Positions 62,881-64,000 of a stretch of DNA of 64,000 nt are shown here, piece after piece. Position 1 is the first letter of the stretch, and each line of letters opens with the position of its first letter. The notes under the pieces are model-generated. The model saw only the letters and a program-made list of their open reading frames with translations, did not search any database and was not told the origin of the DNA. Position numbers and translations under genes: made by a program. Source of the stretch: Flexithrix dorotheae DSM 6795 (GTDB taxonomy: Bacteria > Bacteroidota > Bacteroidia > Cytophagales > Flammeovirgaceae); the NCBI RefSeq assembly GCF_000379765.1, contig NZ_KB903520.1:186001-250000 (forward strand), given 5' to 3'.

Positions 62881-63861
62881 ATGAAATCCCTGAAATCAAA
62901 ATCGCTCTCCCTAGTTAAAAATTTTTTCCAGCCCAGCATCACCGTTGCTGATTTGCTTACTGATCAATTGAAGGAAGAGGCGATTCTGGAGGAAAGGACT
63001 TATGGGACTACAGAGGTTAAACATTGGTGGTTTGATGGCATCCGAATTGCCTGGTCCAGGCATCGATATAAGGATCATTATTATTTTGAAAAGGAAAATC
63101 CACTTGATGTAGTAAACCTGGAATTTAACCTGCAGGGCACTTATGTCATTCATCAGCAGGGCAGGGAATATAATGTGAAAGGTAGAAAACACAATATTGT
63201 TTATTCACCGGGCTTTAAGAATACTTTTCAGAATGGAGCATTGGTGGCTGAAAGTCTTGCCATTCAGTTCAGGCCGGAAGTCTTTCTGAGGATGATTGAA
63301 GATGGAAATGACATTTTAAACAGGTTTGCCGAAAACATGCTAAAAGGAGGTCCGGTCGTTTTAGCTCCGAATTCTTTAATGCTTTCACCAGATTTGAATA
63401 AGGCGATAAATGATCTTTTAAATTGTAAATACAGGGGTGGGCTGCGCAAAATGTATTTACTTTCCAAAAGTCTTGAGATTTTGGTTTTGCAGGCTGAAGC
63501 ATTTGATCAGGCGGAAAGAGATAAAAATGTTTATTGCAAAAGAAAAGCAGATCAGGAAAGATTGCTGGAAGCCCGGGATTTTTTAATGGCTAATGTGGAA
63601 AATCCTCCGGGTTTGTCGGAACTAGCCAGGCATGTAGGCATGAATGAATACAAATTGAAAAGAGGGTTTAAGGAAATGTTTCAAACAACTGCTTTTGGTT
63701 TTCTTTCAAATTTTCGTTTGGAATTGGCTTTAAAATCCCTTCTGGATACCCAAAAAACTATTTCTGAAATAGCTTATCAATTGGGTTATGCTTCTCCCCA
63801 GCACTTTAGTGCGGCTTTTAAAAAGAAATTTGGTGTGCCTCCAAGTCAGGCGAAAAAGTAA
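62881..63861 (+). CDS. AraC-family transcriptional regulator
   Basis: A 326-residue regulator. The N-terminal half (about 1-200) resembles the effector region of PchR-like siderophore-type regulators, with no membrane segment. Residues about 225-326 form the double-HTH AraC domain: LSELARHVGMNEYKLKRGFK and then ISEIAYQLGYASPQHFSAAF. It likely responds to a small molecule. Its targets are unknown; no iron-uptake gene is visible to its right, where the window ends. Confidence 0.88.
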   Translation: MKSLKSKSLSLVKNFFQPSITVADLLTDQLKEEAILEERTYGTTEVKHWWFDGIRIAWSRHRYKDHYYFEKENPLDVVNLEFNLQGTYVIHQQGREYNVKGRKHNIVYSPGFKNTFQNGALVAESLAIQFRPEVFLRMIEDGNDILNRFAENMLKGGPVVLAPNSLMLSPDLNKAINDLLNCKYRGGLRKMYLLSKSLEILVLQAEAFDQAERDKNVYCKRKADQERLLEARDFLMANVENPPGLSELARHVGMNEYKLKRGFKEMFQTTAFGFLSNFRLELALKSLLDTQKTISEIAYQLGYASPQHFSAAFKKKFGVPPSQAKK

Positions 63862-64000
63862 ATTTAGTAAAGTTGAAAACGGATGTTATTATTTTATCTT
63901 TACTATGGTTTCCATAATTTATAAGTTTTGCTCCTTTTTTTGTAAGTGGTTCCTTATGCCCTTTTCTACTTTTGGTATAAAAAAATGACCATGGAAAACT

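Noticed and set aside
1-64000. CRISPR array, prophage, rRNA or complete insertion sequence
   Set aside because: No regular spacer-repeat units, phage gene set, rRNA core or transposase frame was found by reading the sequence and proteins. Only short non-coding repeats are present.

Overview
The window is chromosomal DNA from a member of the Bacteroidota, probably Cytophagia-like. The support is AT-rich DNA with A-rich leaders and few Shine-Dalgarno sequences, a TAnnTTTG-type promoter, a protein with a C-terminal type IX secretion (T9SS) sorting domain, RND efflux with a lipoprotein adaptor, a DUF2027/Smr protein, and long arrays of MacB/FtsX-like permeases. No prophage, CRISPR array, rRNA or intact transposase was seen. 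Housekeeping genes are mixed with accessory efflux, stress and surface functions.

Layout. 1-7.5 kb: end of a BIG2-domain lipoprotein, a hemerythrin, trigger factor (TTG start), tRNA-Leu(UAG), a bifunctional RelA/SpoT enzyme, a YiaK/DlgD-type dehydrogenase and a MetR-like LysR regulator. 7.6-15.9 kb: a nitrite-assimilation neighbourhood with an HPP membrane protein, an acyltransferase, CobA (siroheme synthesis), NirB and NirD, then a PilJ-type sensor kinase and a NarL/FixJ response regulator. The cobA/nirB divergent region carries phased TACGTA palindromes that may be the regulator's target. 15.9-17.4 kb: two unknown genes bracketed by two copies of a hairpin-forming repeat. 17.4-29.8 kb: five tandem ~800-residue FtsX/MacB-type permeases on the minus strand with no ATPase in view. 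Two of them share a ~355 bp block with only six differences, best explained by gene conversion. The array has a possible sigma-54 promoter and a distal palindrome.

30-42.5 kb: GAF histidine kinase, GNAT acetyltransferase, SulP transporter, Prc-like protease, a GH57-like protein that seems to lack catalytic residues, an AlkD-like repair protein, a PlsC-type acyltransferase, a BASS transporter, an acyl-ACP thioesterase and a DUF7935-like membrane protein. 42.8-50.1 kb: a solitary nuoD, a GT4 glycosyltransferase overlapping a biotin-carrier protein, a MITE-like element, rnhB overlapping a patatin gene, DUF2027/Smr, and an exported Gfo/Idh/MocA oxidoreductase. 50.5-53 kb: a small heat-shock protein with a strong Shine-Dalgarno, a 79-residue companion, and a DUF1684-DUF1295 pair.

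53.0-59.9 kb: a short MITE-like element with TA flanks, then a TetR regulator and a TolC-adaptor-RND operon. Three copies of a 13-bp palindrome (TGACTGNTRGTCA), one in the tetR leader and two before tolC, suggest one repressor controls both units. 60.1-63.9 kb: a T9SS cargo protein with W-containing repeats, a lipoprotein and an AraC regulator. Functions are inferred from protein motifs read by eye; no database search was run.
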